DNA from: Stagonosporopsis chrysanthemi
Lineage: Eukaryota; Ascomycota; Dothideomycetes; Pleosporales; Didymellaceae
Reading direction: 5' to 3'
DNA length: 64,000 bases
Assembly: GCA_022560025.1 (NCBI GenBank)
Contig: JAFISE010000044.1
Location: 141,354 to 205,353 of the forward strand
This document shows positions 10,287-21,472 of the stretch, piece by piece (position 1 is the stretch's first letter; every line of letters starts with the position of its first letter). Made by a program: the position numbers and the translations under genes. The notes below the pieces were generated by a model. That model was not told where the DNA came from. It searched no databases and saw only the letters and a list, made by a program, of their open reading frames with translations.

Positions 10287-12102
10287 TCAAGACAGAACAC
10301 TCACACCGCGACCGGTCCCACTCCACAGATAGAACACAAGCAGCGTCAGGAGGACTGGTACCCACCACTGCAGCCAAACCGAGTACGCCGTCTTACTTTG
10401 CACGTCCAAGTGGCTCTTGAGCGGAACTCCCCACTTGCGCATAACTCTATACTCCTCCTTCATCGTCGCCACCTCTCCCTGGTCCAAGTGCTTAGGCTGC
10501 ATCTTCAGCTTAGCTAAGATCTCGTCACTGACCAGCTTCGCGCCGGCAAGTACAATTGGCACACCGGTGCCTGGGTGGGCGCTGGCGCCCACGAAATACA
10601 GATCCTCGATAGACGCATGCTTGGTCTTGGGACGAAAAGCAAGGACGTTGAAGAACGAGTGCGAGAGTCCGAGAATCGCGCCGCGGTCAAGATTGAACGT
10701 GGATTTCCAGGTCACGGGGGTATTGATGACTTCATTGACGATATGTGTGCCGACGTTGATGTTGAGGCGTGCTTCGATGGTCTTGAGGACTGTGTCGCGT
10801 GCGATTTGCACCATAGCGTCGAAGTCTTGTGTGCGGCCCGAGGTGCTGGCGTTGCCCTTGTGCGTGTCTGACCCGTAATCTTCGAGGTGGCCTACAGGGA
10901 CGAGGACAACCAGCGAGTCACAGCCCTCAGGTGCTGCAGAGGGATCAACACGAGAGGGTACGTTGACGTAGAAGCTGGGTTGGTCGGGGATGAGGTGCTT
11001 CTTGAAAATGCTGTCGAATGACTCTTTGTAGTCTTCAGCGAGGAAGATGTTGTGGGCCGATAGTTCGGGGAATTGCTTGTCGAGCGCCCAGTAGAAAGAT
11101 ATACTCGAACATGACGCTTTGCGACCCTGAAGTGATTGTGCGTAGCGACTGTTTGGAAGAAGCTCGTTGTAGGCGTATGTCAAGTCAGCGTTGCAGACAA
11201 CCAGATCTGCGGTGAGGGGTGGCCTGCCGTCCTGGAATGTTACTCCTGTCGCGCGTTTCCCGTCGTTGGAGAGCTGTATCCCTGAGATGGGACTGTTAAA
11301 CATGTACTCGACGCCATTGCGCTTTCCAACGTTGACCAACCCCTCAACAACCTTGTGGAAGCCACCGATGGGATACCAGATCCCTTCAGCAAGTTCCGTA
11401 TACTGTAAAAGACTGTACGTTCCAGGGGCATCAAATGGACTCATACCCATGTACATGCTGGCGAATGTGAAGACTCTCCGTAATCTCTCGGTGCGAAAGT
11501 AAATGGAAGCTCTTGTGTATATGCTCTCAAAAGGATGCAGAGCAATCAAATGGCGCAAGAAACTTGGCCGGATCATGCTGAAAAGCGAGTAAAAGTTCCT
11601 CTTCAGCACATGGATGACCGACAATTCGTAATGACGATGCGACTCCTGCAGGAAACCTAAATAACGCTCAAAGCCATCCTTCCCTTCAAATCGCTCAACC
11701 TCCTCTTTCATGACAGCAACATCGGTGGAAAGCTTGAAGTTCGTCCCATCGTGGAAATGGACGTTGTAGTTGGGATTGCACTTGACGAGATGGACGCCTT
11801 CATCTTCCAGTGATGTGCCAAGGTCCTGGAATGTCTCTTTAAACAGCTCAGGCAAGAGGAGAAGGCTGGGTCCTTGATCGAATCTCTGTCCGTGCATTAG
11901 TCTTGATCTCGGGTCAACAGAGGGAGCAGCATACATAGCCGTCGCGATGGATCAGACTGCACCTCCCACCCGAGAAGTCGTTCTTCTCAACAAGAGTGAC
12001 TTTGCATCCCGCTTGGGCAAGGCGCGCAGCTGTCGCAACACCACCAGCACCAGCACCAACAACAATCACACTGGGGCGCGCGTCGAATTCTTGTTTGCCC
12101 AT
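10287..12102 (-). CDS. carB: Phytoene desaturase (al-1/carB type)
   Basis: FAD-dependent desaturase that introduces double bonds into phytoene on the way to coloured carotenoids, at membranes. Exon 1 is 12102-11935 and exon 2 is 11885-10287, with a 49-bp intron; 588 residues, the usual length for fungal al-1/carB. The dinucleotide fold V-G-A-G-A-G-G is at 15-21. The splice joins H-R-D-G-Y to R-F-D-Q-G-P-S-L-L-L, a family hallmark. Further on are M-G-M-S-P-F-D-A-P-G-T-Y-S-L-L and Y-F-V-G-A-S-A-H-P-G-T-G-V-P-I-V. The C-terminus has a hydrophobic anchor (W-L-Q-W-W-V-P-V-L-L-T-L-L). No phytoene synthase/cyclase, carotenoid oxygenase or opsin gene is in the window, so it is not seen in the usual car cluster. 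Confidence 0.93.
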
Positions 12103-12896
12103 GATGGAGAAGTATGAAATGGCGATCTTAGGGCCAGAAACACCGCGTGGTAGACAACGCGACTTTACGCGATTGTCACAAGTGGCGCATGCATCCTAAT
12201 TCACGAAGTCATGACGTTTTGACAAGTGAGCTCAGTAGCGAGTGGAGCCCCCGAGAGAGCCGCAACCATACGAGTGCAAGCTTGCAAGCCTTCTCAATTG
12301 CCGCTTGCATGTGATTCAGAATGGCTTTGCGACTACAAAGCGTGTCGGATCTGCAACGTGCCTGAGGTCTGCGGCGCGCTGTGATGTGCAGCTGCTTCAG
12401 CCGCCCCACCGCGGGCCCGTCGTCTAATCGGCCCCTACCGACATTCTGCGCTGCCATCCACACTGTGAGCGCTGTAGTGCCGCATCTTTCATTGATCGCT
12501 CATCATAAGATGCCGAGGAGCGCGCCATGCATATCCGCCTGCCTCGTTGTGATTTTTCTGGGCACTGTCCATGCCATACATTCACGTTTGGCAGACATCA
12601 AGAGCATTCAAACATGACTTACAGACTATGGTTGGACCAACGACCGAGATCCTTTGGCCGAGTATCCGATTGACATCACTCTTAAACGCGCCAAATGCCG
12701 TGAGCAAAGACGCTTGCGCTGCGCTTTCAACAGATGCTCTCGGCCACACCTCATATCAACGTCACTTCTCAAGTAGGTAAATGCACAGAAGCGGAGTTTA
12801 CAATCAAGTCTCAGCCCACATTTCAAATCAAGAAGAATACCAATCTCGAAATCATAACCAATAATAACACAGTACAACACCTTCTCCATTAGCAAA
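12103..12896. other. Intergenic: divergent promoter region
   Basis: Between leftward carB and the rightward epimerase. Only short, unsupported frames; a light-regulated promoter would be expected for carB, but I did not identify specific elements. Confidence 0.45.
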
Positions 12897-13821
12897 ATGA
12901 AGATTGCCATCACAGGGGCCCGAGGCACAGTCGGACAAGAAGTCGTTAGACTCTGTGCACGAGCAGGGTACGCCACTGTGCAAGTGAACCGCACCGACGA
13001 GCAAAACAATGGCTTCGAGAACACCGAAATGCGCACCGCCGACGCCGCTTCCGACTACGACGCCACCGTCAACGCCTTCAAAGGCTGCGACGCCGTGATC
13101 CACCTGGCCGCCATCCCCAATCCTGTCGGCACCCCGGACCACAAAGTGCACTCCAACAACATCAACTCTGCATTCAACGGCTTCCGGGCGTGCGGCGAGC
13201 TGGGCATCAAGAAAATCTGCTATGCATCGAGTGTGAACGCGATTGGCCTCGCGTATGCTAACCAGCCGCTCAAGTTTCCGTATTTCCCCATCGATGAGGA
13301 TTACCCAGTTAACCCAACGGATTCGTATGCGCTAGCCAAGCATGAGGCGGAGACGCAAGCAAGGGCGTTTGTGAATTGGTTTCCGGGGACGAAGATTGCG
13401 TTGATGCGGATCCATGAGGTGGCGACGAAAAAGGAGGTACGGGACGAGCATGAGGAGAATTGGGAGGATGCGGCTGTTGGTGCGTCGGTTCTCTCGACCT
13501 ACCCACTCTATGATCCATCGTGAAGTGTGGTACGAAAGTGAATTTTACTAACATTTTCCAGGCCAGCTCTGGGGTTGGGTCCATCCTCAGGCGACAGCTC
13601 GTGCGTGTCTCGCTGCGCTCGAGAAGGCGGATAAGTATGAGGGCGCGCAGGTTTTCAACGTCATTGCGCCGGATACGACACAGAAGACGCCGTCCAAGGA
13701 GTTGGCCAAGAAGTACTACCCTGATGCTGAGATCCGCGAGGGATTGGAGGGTAATGCAGCCTTTTGGACGACGAACAAGGCGCGGAAGGTGCTCGGATGG
13801 GAGCACACTGAGAAGCAGTGA
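12897..13821 (+). CDS. NAD(P)-dependent epimerase/dehydratase (extended SDR)
   Basis: Exons 12897-13479 and 13562-13821 (intron 82 bp, branch TACTAAC), 280 residues. The Rossmann motif I-T-G-A-R-G-T-V-G is at residues 5-13. D-A-V-I-H-L-A-A-I-P follows, then a catalytic Y-A-L-A-K with Tyr near 144 and Lys near 148, and Y-A-S-S-V-N-A-I before it. The length and motifs fit the atypical short UDP-sugar-epimerase-like SDRs common in fungi. The substrate cannot be told from sequence. The predicted protein has no signal peptide, so cytosolic. Confidence 0.85.
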
Positions 13822-14088
13822 AGCGTGGGCCGTGTGACACAAAGCCAGCAGTCATGAGACTTACACGAACGTAATGATAGTCTTGCGCCACATCACAGTG
13901 GTGGAATTCGCTTTGGATGAAAGTGAAGTCTATTGATATCATTCTACGGTCTGCAAACAGCCAAGTCCATGCCTGCATCAAGCAAGACATTCAGGGCCAT
14001 CTCAATCAAATCTATACCAGCGCCATCCGCAATGCCAGAAACGTAATGCAAAACAGCAAAGCGTCCGCCCGCAACTCAACATTAACGC

Positions 14089-14796
14089 TCAGTGAGTACC
14101 GTTGGTAACCTTGGCGTCGCTCATCTTCTCATCTCCGTTCCTGCCGTGGTACTCCTTGATGCCCTCGGGGGTGGCCTTGATGGTGTCCATGCCGGGGTTC
14201 CAATTGGCAGGGCAGACCTCGCCGTACTTGTCGGTGAACTGGAAGGCGTCAATGAGACGGAGAGCCTCGTCAACGCTGCGGCCAACAGGCAGGTCGTTGA
14301 TGGTAATCTGGCGTAGGACACCGTTAGGGTCGATAAGGAAGAGGCCGCGCAGGGCGATGCCCTCCTCCTCAATCAGGACACCGTAGTCCTTGCTGATGGC
14401 GTGGTTCTTGTCCGACAGCAGCGGGATGTTGATCTTGCCCAGGCCGCCGTCCTTCTTCGCTGTGTTGGTCCATGCGAGCAGCGAGTACTCGGAGTCGGTC
14501 GAGGCAAAAACGACGCGGGCGCCGCGGGCCTCGAAGTCGGATGCGCGGTCGCTGAAGGCGAGGATCTCGGTCGGGCACACAAAGGTCCAGGCCATAGGCA
14601 CGAAACCGAGGATCAGCCACTGCTTGTTGGAGGTGTACTGCGTGAGGCTGACATCTGCGATTGTTAGTATTTGAGTTTGAAAGTGTCAATTGGGATCAGA
14701 CTCACCCTCGAAGGTGCCGTCAACGACAGCGGTGCCAGAGAAGGCGGGCGCAGGCTTCTGCACACGGGCCTTGGGGGTGTAGGCGGGGAAAGACAT
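14089..14796 (-). CDS. Typical 2-Cys peroxiredoxin (Tsa1/Prx1 class)
   Basis: Thiol peroxidase that reduces H2O2 and peroxynitrite using thioredoxin. Exon 1 14796-14706, exon 2 14654-14089 (intron 51 bp), 218 residues. The peroxidatic cysteine is Cys57 in F-V-C-P-T-E-I; the resolving cysteine is Cys178 in G-E-V-C-P-A-N-W. The spacing of 121 residues is that of dimeric 2-Cys enzymes. No targeting peptide is seen, so cytosolic. The C-terminal tail (K-E-Y-H-G-R-N-G) runs past the helix usually tied to overoxidation sensitivity; no clear Y-F motif is present. Confidence 0.93.
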
Positions 14797-15971
14797 GACG
14801 ATGGTCAGGGTTCGAGTAGTGCAACGGGTCGGAGGTCCGATGTCAGGTAACGGTCGCTTGGAGGTCTGGTATCGGCAACTGCTAGGAGAAGCAGGTGGAG
14901 ATGATTAGGTTGTAGTTGAGGAACAGACTAGAAACTTCAAGAAGATACCAGTGAATATTTTGCGACGATATGGTAGAGCGCGTGTCTAATTTGGGTTTAG
15001 GGCGCGATATGGTACTTACAGTCGGGAGTCGGTGTGGCGGCTGCAGGTGTCGATGGATTCTTTGGCAGTAACAATATGGCAGCGCAAGAGATGTTTCGAT
15101 CTATTAAAGCCACCTTCGACCCTGTCAGGCCACGAGCATGTGCTGCGGCCCGTTGCAAAACCTCGTCATCGGCGACTTCGGCATCGTGTTCGAGGCACGC
15201 CTGCTTACACAGTGCTCATGTCGCAATGATGTGTCCACTTATCTGCCATTAGTCGCAGAGCGAATTGCTTAAGCGGGCATCTGATAACGACTTGACCCAC
15301 ATGCTGTGTCACTGCGGCTCTGCGGTGTGCCTTTGAGTGCAGAGGGGCGCCGTTCATCGCACTCATGGTCTAACGGTACCTGCATGAGGGATTAGGTGGG
15401 TGGCTTGGATAAAAGAGCCGCGTCTCGCCGATCACGGGCTTCGCGCCATGAACGTGCAAGTTGACGCGAGCTTCATCACTCTTGCTTATCTGATTGTCGG
15501 CATGTCTCGCCGTCTTTTTCCAGGCGCGTACGATCTTCGTCAGAATCGCAGCTGCCTGATGGTCCTCGAGTGCACAAGTGGAGCAGCATTTCTGTCGTGA
15601 AACTCGTTGCTTGATGCGAGTGGTTAAAACTCCTGGCAGCTTGAGTCATGGCTTCTTACAAAGTGTCCATGTTCTAGTCCGGGCATTTACAAAGCTTCGC
15701 GCTGTCCATGCAGCCATGAACGAATTTTTAGATAGTCTTGGATGTGACCAGCACAGATCGAGATGCTATTGCAGTGAGTCAGATCATACAGCAACCAGGA
15801 GCCCTTTACGGCTCTGAGCACCACAATGGCACAAAGATGAGAACTGGACTGAATCCCGTGTCCGGGCTGTCTTGAAGCTGTGTGAAATAATTGCATTGTT
15901 CATTCAAGAAATTGGGTATCGTGGACATCTCAGAACGACTGACGCGAAACCACCAAATGATCTCGCCACTT
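14797..15971. other. Intergenic region, no supported gene
   Basis: About 1.2 kb upstream of the peroxiredoxin and downstream of the CENP-O-like gene. Holds only short frames without family features. Confidence 0.45.
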
Positions 15972-16859
15972 CTATGACGAGAGCCTGTGCAGCAGGCCGC
16001 GGAGTGGTCCAGTAGCTCTCGTGCTTGACACGACATCTCGCCCGCCCCCTCTCGCCCTGCAGATAGCCTTCTCGACCCTGCCGTCCTTAGTAGTTACCAG
16101 CACTGCCGTGCGGCCATCTGACCACGTGATTGTGACTTGTCGTACAGCAGCATCTGCTTCGATGTCTAGGACACGGGCTGGATCGTTGCCATCGTCTTCC
16201 TCGGCATCTGAACTGTCGTCACTCACAAAGGCATTGAGCACCCTCCCGCCTGAGACGAAACCTGCCTCGTCGTCCTCAGCACCCGCATCGGACAGCTTTG
16301 CCTCTTTCCTCAGATCCTGCACGGTGTCAAGACGCATGTGCCAACTGACTAGCTCTCTTCGCAACGCCCGTCCAAACTTGACGAGGTCTTGCTCTGGATC
16401 CTTTGTGCCGTCTCCACCGTGTGTGCCTTGTGGTAACCACTTGTTTGCTAGCTGCTGAAGTGGAATACAGGACGGTATCGTGTGTTTGTGAACGCACAAG
16501 CGTTTCGAGTGCTCGTGTTCTCTGACCGTGAAAAGGACGTGGTAGGTATCAACGAAGCCACCAGTGACGGGCACTTCAATGCTTATGCCAAGTATGTTCC
16601 CGTTGTGCAGTGCATTAGGGTCGGGGTCATTGACTTTATACGCAGTCACTCCAGCACAGGCGCGATATGTGTTCTCAACATTTCGTTTTGACTGCTGAGT
16701 GATTAAGCGTATGGTCGTTGCATCATTTCTAAGACGCGCCGCGAGGTGCGGTTGCGCAAGGAGCACCGTGGATAGATTTGCGCGATGTGCTTTCAGTGTT
16801 GCTATACGGGCGTGCAGGTCGCTGATGTCGGCATCCAGTTGTTCGGCTGACTCCATCAT
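15972..16859 (-). CDS. Kinetochore protein CENP-O/Mcm21/Mal2-like
   Basis: Uninterrupted 295-residue frame. Residues 1-60 form a coiled-coil-like start (A-E-Q-L-D-A-D-I-S-D-L-H-A-R-I). The centre carries the CENP-O-type block L-G-I-S-I-E-V-P-V-T-G-G-F-V-D-T-Y-H, then a long helix around R-R-E-L-V-S-W-H. In fungi CENP-O (Mal2 in S. pombe, Mcm21 in budding yeast) is part of the COMA/CCAN inner kinetochore complex; by homology this acts at centromeres. An acidic stretch (D-D-S-S-D-A-E-E-D-D) sits in the C-terminal third. The fit is by motif layout, so moderate confidence. Confidence 0.65.
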   Translation of the reverse strand: MMESAEQLDADISDLHARIATLKAHRANLSTVLLAQPHLAARLRNDATTIRLITQQSKRNVENTYRACAGVTAYKVNDPDPNALHNGNILGISIEVPVTGGFVDTYHVLFTVREHEHSKRLCVHKHTIPSCIPLQQLANKWLPQGTHGGDGTKDPEQDLVKFGRALRRELVSWHMRLDTVQDLRKEAKLSDAGAEDDEAGFVSGGRVLNAFVSDDSSDAEEDDGNDPARVLDIEADAAVRQVTITWSDGRTAVLVTTKDGRVEKAICRARGGGRDVVSSTRATGPLRGLLHRLSS

Positions 16860-17252
16860 GGAGGTCTTCAGATGGTAGTCGTACGCAACATATCGTGCCT
16901 AGGTGTTGACAGCGAAACGCGACGCGACGCACGTGCCGGGCAGGGTTGAGCCGGTTGACGTGTGGATCGCCGCCTCCAGATTCGAGCCCAGAGGACACGG
17001 TTCCCGTCCACGTACCGGGGTCATCGCGCCGTTACTGTAACAAGCTGTCCGCATTTGACCGCTAAGGTTTTCTAAACGTCTCTTTGATTCTTCAGTCGCT
17101 CCTTCTTATACATCTAATCGTCCATTGTACCTTCTCTGCACTCTGACCGCTACCGCATACACAAGTCCACTTTCACTCCCGTGTATCCGGTCCATTCCAA
17201 CTACGGAAATTTCCGAGCATCCCTCCAGAAAGGGTACGCAAGCTTTCCACAA
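16860..17252. other. Short divergent promoter between CENP-O-like and transporter genes
   Basis: 393 bp serving two head-to-head genes. No coding signal seen. Confidence 0.5.
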
Positions 17253-19100
17253 ATGAGCAAACGCGCCTCGAGGTCCAAGAACCGCGGCTCTGTACCACGC
17301 AAGAGCTCCACCGACTCGCTGCGCAAAGACAACAACAACGGACATGCAAACACCAGCGCGACCATGAACGGCGTCATTCTCGAACACCGTCGCAAGCATG
17401 CGAGTGTTGACAGCACGTCACCCTCCAGCCAGGCTGCGAGCCTCATGGGCAGCCACTCTTTCTCCCTCGACGACGACATACCACCACTGGAGGCCGACGA
17501 AGGGCCTTCGAAAGGCTTTTTTGAGCTGTCGAAGAAGGACCAGAGCAATTTCCTGTTGCTCGTGCTGCTCTACTTCCTTCAGGGCATTCCCATGGGTTTG
17601 GCGCATGGCTCCGTGCCCTTTCTGCTGAAGAACGTCGTTTCGTATTCCGCCATTGGAGTCTTCTCGCTGGCCGCATACCCCTATTCGTTGAAGCTCCTCT
17701 GGAGTCCGATTGTGGACGCACTGTGGTCCCCCAGCGTTGGCCGCAGAAAGAGCTGGATCTTGCCCATCCAGACTGTCTCCGGCTTTTCAATGCTCTGGCT
17801 CGGCAAGAACATCAACAGATTGTTGGCCGAAGCGGGCGAGTCCGACTCTAGTGTGTGGACGTTCACATGGTGGTGGTTCGCTCTTGTCTTCCTCTGCGCA
17901 ACGCAGGACATCGCCGTGGATGGTGAGTGCTGTTCTTCATAATCAAATGAGTACAATTGCTAACAACAACAGGCTGGGCCCTCACACTTCTTTCCAAAGA
18001 GAACCTCGCATACGCCTCGACCGCCCAGACTGTCGGCCTCACCGCCGGCCAATTCCTTTCCTACACCGTCTTCCTCGCCTTCAACTCGAAGGACTTCGCC
18101 AACAAATGGTTCCGCCCCGCTGGCGCCCCAGCCGAAACTGGTCTTCTCGAACTCGACAGCTACCTCACTTTCTGGGGCTGGGCATACCTCGCTGTGACCC
18201 TGGGTCTTGCGCTCATGAAGCGTGAAGACCGCGACCGTAATACTGATGGTATCAAGGAGGTGTACAAGACTATGTGGGGCATCTTGAAGCTCAAGAATAT
18301 CCAGTCTTTCATTATCATCCACCTAATCGCAAAGATCGGGTTCCAGGCGAACGACGCAGTCACAAGCTTGAAACTGCTCGACAAGGGTCTGAAGCAAGAA
18401 GAGTTGTCTCTTGTGATCCTTGTTGATTTCCCAGTCGAGGTCTTCCTGGGCTACTACATCGGCAAATGGTGCCAGACATACCCACCGATGCACATCTGGT
18501 GCTGGTCTTTTATCGGCCGTCTGGTCGCTGCAGGATTCGCACAGTTCGTCGTCTCCATCTTCCCTGCCGGCGGCGCAACAGGCGGCTTTCTTCTGCTCGT
18601 CATCGCTGAGCATGTACTCTCTACGTTTATGAACACCGTCATGTTCGTGGCTGTCAGCGCCTTCCACGCGAAGATCTCCGACCCTGTCATTGGCGGTACT
18701 TACATGACACTGCTCGCTACGTATGTCCCTCCCTATCCTTCCTTCAATACACATTACTAACTTGACCAGCGTTTCAAACCTCGGCGGCACCTTCCCGCGC
18801 TTCTTTGTCCTCAAAGCCGTCGACCTCTTCACCTCAGCCACGTGCTCACCACCCTCCATCCCGCCCAAGACGGACCTCCTTAAGGGCCCGCTCGTCACGC
18901 AGCCCTTTTCGTGCTCTCTTGAGGGCGACAAGCACCGCTGCCTCAACGGCGGCGGCGCGTGCAACGTCACCACCGACGGATACTACATCGTCAACATACT
19001 GTGTATTATTATCGGCGTCCTGACGTTCTGGGGCTACATCAAGCCCGCAGTCATGCGGATACAGGCGCTTCCGTTGCGGGCGTGGAGGCTGTCTGCGTAG
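17253..19100 (+). CDS. Acetyl-CoA transporter (AT-1/SLC33A1 family)
   Basis: ER/Golgi membrane carrier thought to import acetyl-CoA for lumenal acetylation. Exons 17253-17922, 17973-18720 and 18770-19100 (582 residues; introns of 50 and 49 bp). After an about 85-residue polar, Ser-rich cytosolic head come about a dozen hydrophobic segments, with family stretches L-L-Y-F-L-Q-G-I-P-M-G-L, P-Y-S-L-K-L-L-W-S-P-I-V-D and R-R-K-S-W-I-L-P-I-Q. Others are T-Q-D-I-A-V-D-G-W-A-L (across intron 1) and S-N-L-G-G-T-F-P-R-F (across intron 2). An extracellular or lumenal Cys-rich loop follows (C-S-P-P-S, C-S-L, C-L-N-G-G-G-A-C). The ATG at 17253 is the first in frame. Confidence 0.92.
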
Positions 19101-20272
19101 ACAGGGTGGGGACCAGGGCTTAGATAGGTGCAAGAACGTAGAAGAAATAAATCAAGTGAGAAGTCAATGTCGACAGTATGCTGCGCGCAAGCAACGGCTG
19201 TGCGCGCGTGAGGTGTTGTATGTGACGCGCTCACCACGGAAAGTCGTGTGAGGTTGGTACGACTATGTGGGACCTGCACGGGACACCAGGGCAATGGTGT
19301 TGAAGCGCTCTTGACTGTTGACAGCCTTCAGTAATACAAACACGATGGCTTGGTGTAAGGCAGACAGTACTCGTGGTTGTCTTGACGAGGCCATGAGGGC
19401 CATGAGGGTGGACTCATCTTGACTATGAGCTGCTGCAGTCAGCGCAATTGACGTTAAATTCTAAGCGGGAATGGGTAATGAAGTGTCTGCGAGATCAGAC
19501 ATAAACCGCCAAGTAACGCTGGATAGACATTGCATTTCATCAATGGCACTGTGTGGACCTGTCTGATAGTAAAGAAATCCTGTGTAAAGCATGAGGATCA
19601 GTCGAGCAATGAGAGAAACGAGAGGCACCCAAACGCATATCAAGATAGTGCATACGCGCAAACCGCTTCCATAGCTTACATCCCAAAGGGTTTGCTGATT
19701 GATTGATGAACGCGACAAAGTAAAGAAAGGACAGACATTATCAATCGAGTGTTGAAGCCTCGTCCACCACCCGAAACAGAGTGCGGACCAAACGTAGAAA
19801 CAAGCCCGCTGATGAGGCCCACCTATGTGAGACTCCCAAATGCGCCTACCCCGCGCGACCCAGACCAAGAATGTCAACGTATCGAGAGAAAGCCATGCGA
19901 AACCTTAGCCGATGTGACAACCGTGATCATAGCGCAGCCGTAAGTCGTGTCTCTTTTTCGTCCTTCTTAGCACAGCAAACGACCTCTGATCGTTCAACCT
20001 CTTGTTTCGCCGGCGAACACGAGAGGCAAAGCGAAGCGCGCCAAACCGTATATAGTGCCGTTGATAGTGTCGAGGCATTTCGCAATCGTGGTACTCGTTA
20101 CAGGAGGTCATGCGCTGCTCTTGCTAAAAGACTGGGAAAGGGGTGTTGGTGTACAAATGTCGAAGAGTAATCGGGTTGTCCTGGGCGCAAAAGCGGTTTC
20201 GAATATGCTGGAGTTGGGCTCGCAAAGAGAGGTCGGCGTCTGGACTCGAGAGGGGTGTCAAGGTGATGCTGT
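19101..20272. other. Convergent spacer, no supported gene
   Basis: 1.2 kb between the ends of the transporter and PP1 genes. A 138-codon minus-strand frame (19461-19877) has no recognisable family and no splice partners, so I do not call it. Confidence 0.45.
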
Positions 20273-21472
20273 TTATCGGCGCCCGAACCTGCTGTAGAAG
20301 CCGTCAGCATACAATTTTCGCGAGGCCTCGAGTCTTTGTAGGAGCAAGGAAAGTTCATCCATGCTGCGACGCCATTTATCGCCTATTGCTAAGTGTGGGT
20401 ACATACTTTTGTTTCTTTTCGGCAGGTTTCAGGATCTGTAGGTTAAGAGTTAGTACCCGGTGCTACTGTCAAGATCCAGATCAACTTACTTGGAAGGAGC
20501 ACAGCAAGCTCTCGTCGACACTCATCATCGCTCCTGCATTGTCAAATTCGCCACAGTAATTTGGTGCACTGAACAGTGTGACGAGTTGACGCTTAGAGAA
20601 GAACTCATAGCCGTCTTCCACAACCTGATGGGCACGACAGATCAGATCCATATCGTGTTTTTGTAAGAAACGTGACACAACGTCGGGTCCGAATGTGAAA
20701 CTGACACCTCTGTCGTTCTCGCTCCAGCCAGTAATGTCCTTGTCAGGATCAGACCACAGAAGATCGCAGAGAAGACCGCAGTCGGGAATCTGTGCAAATT
20801 AGTTTGGTTTCGTTGAAAGGAGAAATAGGCGCTATAGCTTACATCAGTGGGTCGCATGACTCGTCTGATCTGCTCCATAGAGTTGAGATCGGGGCTCAGA
20901 CCACCGTGCATGGTGAAGATCTTCTCATCGATGATGGCGGCAATGGGCAAACAGTTGAAGCAGTCTGTGAATGTTTTCCACAGCTTGATGTTGTATCTCC
21001 GCTTGCACTCATCGTAGAAACCGTAAATGCGGTTGATTGAGGCGCATTCGTGGTTGCCGCGGAGGACGAAGAAGTTCTCTGGGTACTTGATTTTGTATGC
21101 GAGGAGCAGGCAGATGGTCTCGAGCGACTGCTTGCCACGGTCGACATAATCCCCGAGGAAGAGGTAGTTGGCCTCAGGAGGGAAACCGCCATACTCGAAA
21201 AGTCGCAGCAAGTCATAGTACTGGCCGTGGATATCTCCGCAGATCTAGGGGAGGCGCTGTTAGCGATGTTTGCAAATTTGGTTGATCCTACTGACCTTGA
21301 TCGGCGCCTCGAGTTCGAGGAGGATAGGCTGAGAGATAAAGATCTCACGCGCCTTGGTGCACAGGTAGCGAATCTCGGTCTCGAGCAGCTGAACCTGCTT
21401 ACCGGGCCTGCTGCCTCTGACCTCGAGAAGACGGTCTATGATGGAGTCGAGATCCACCTCGTTTTCCGCCAT
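20273..21472 (-). CDS. Ser/Thr protein phosphatase PP1 catalytic subunit
   Basis: Metallophosphatase (Glc7/Dis2/BimG type) that pairs with many regulators to control mitosis, glycogen and transcription. Exons: 21472-21296, 21244-20843, 20789-20490, 20435-20407 and 20288-20273; 307 residues. Metal and catalytic motifs are intact: G-D-I-H-G at 62-66, G-D-Y-V-D-R-G at 90-96, R-G-N-H-E at 121-125. S-A-P-N-Y-C-G-E-F-D-N is near the C-terminus. The last two exons are only 29 and 16 bases. The terminal acceptor is CAGCAG: the second gives an ending K-Q-K-F-G-R-R, the first gives K-Q-N-R-F-G-R-R. I chose the second by family likeness. A leader intron is likely upstream. Confidence 0.95.

Noticed and set aside
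19461..19877. 138-codon minus-strand frame
   Set aside because: No homology-like motif, in a convergent spacer; hydrophobic stretches only.
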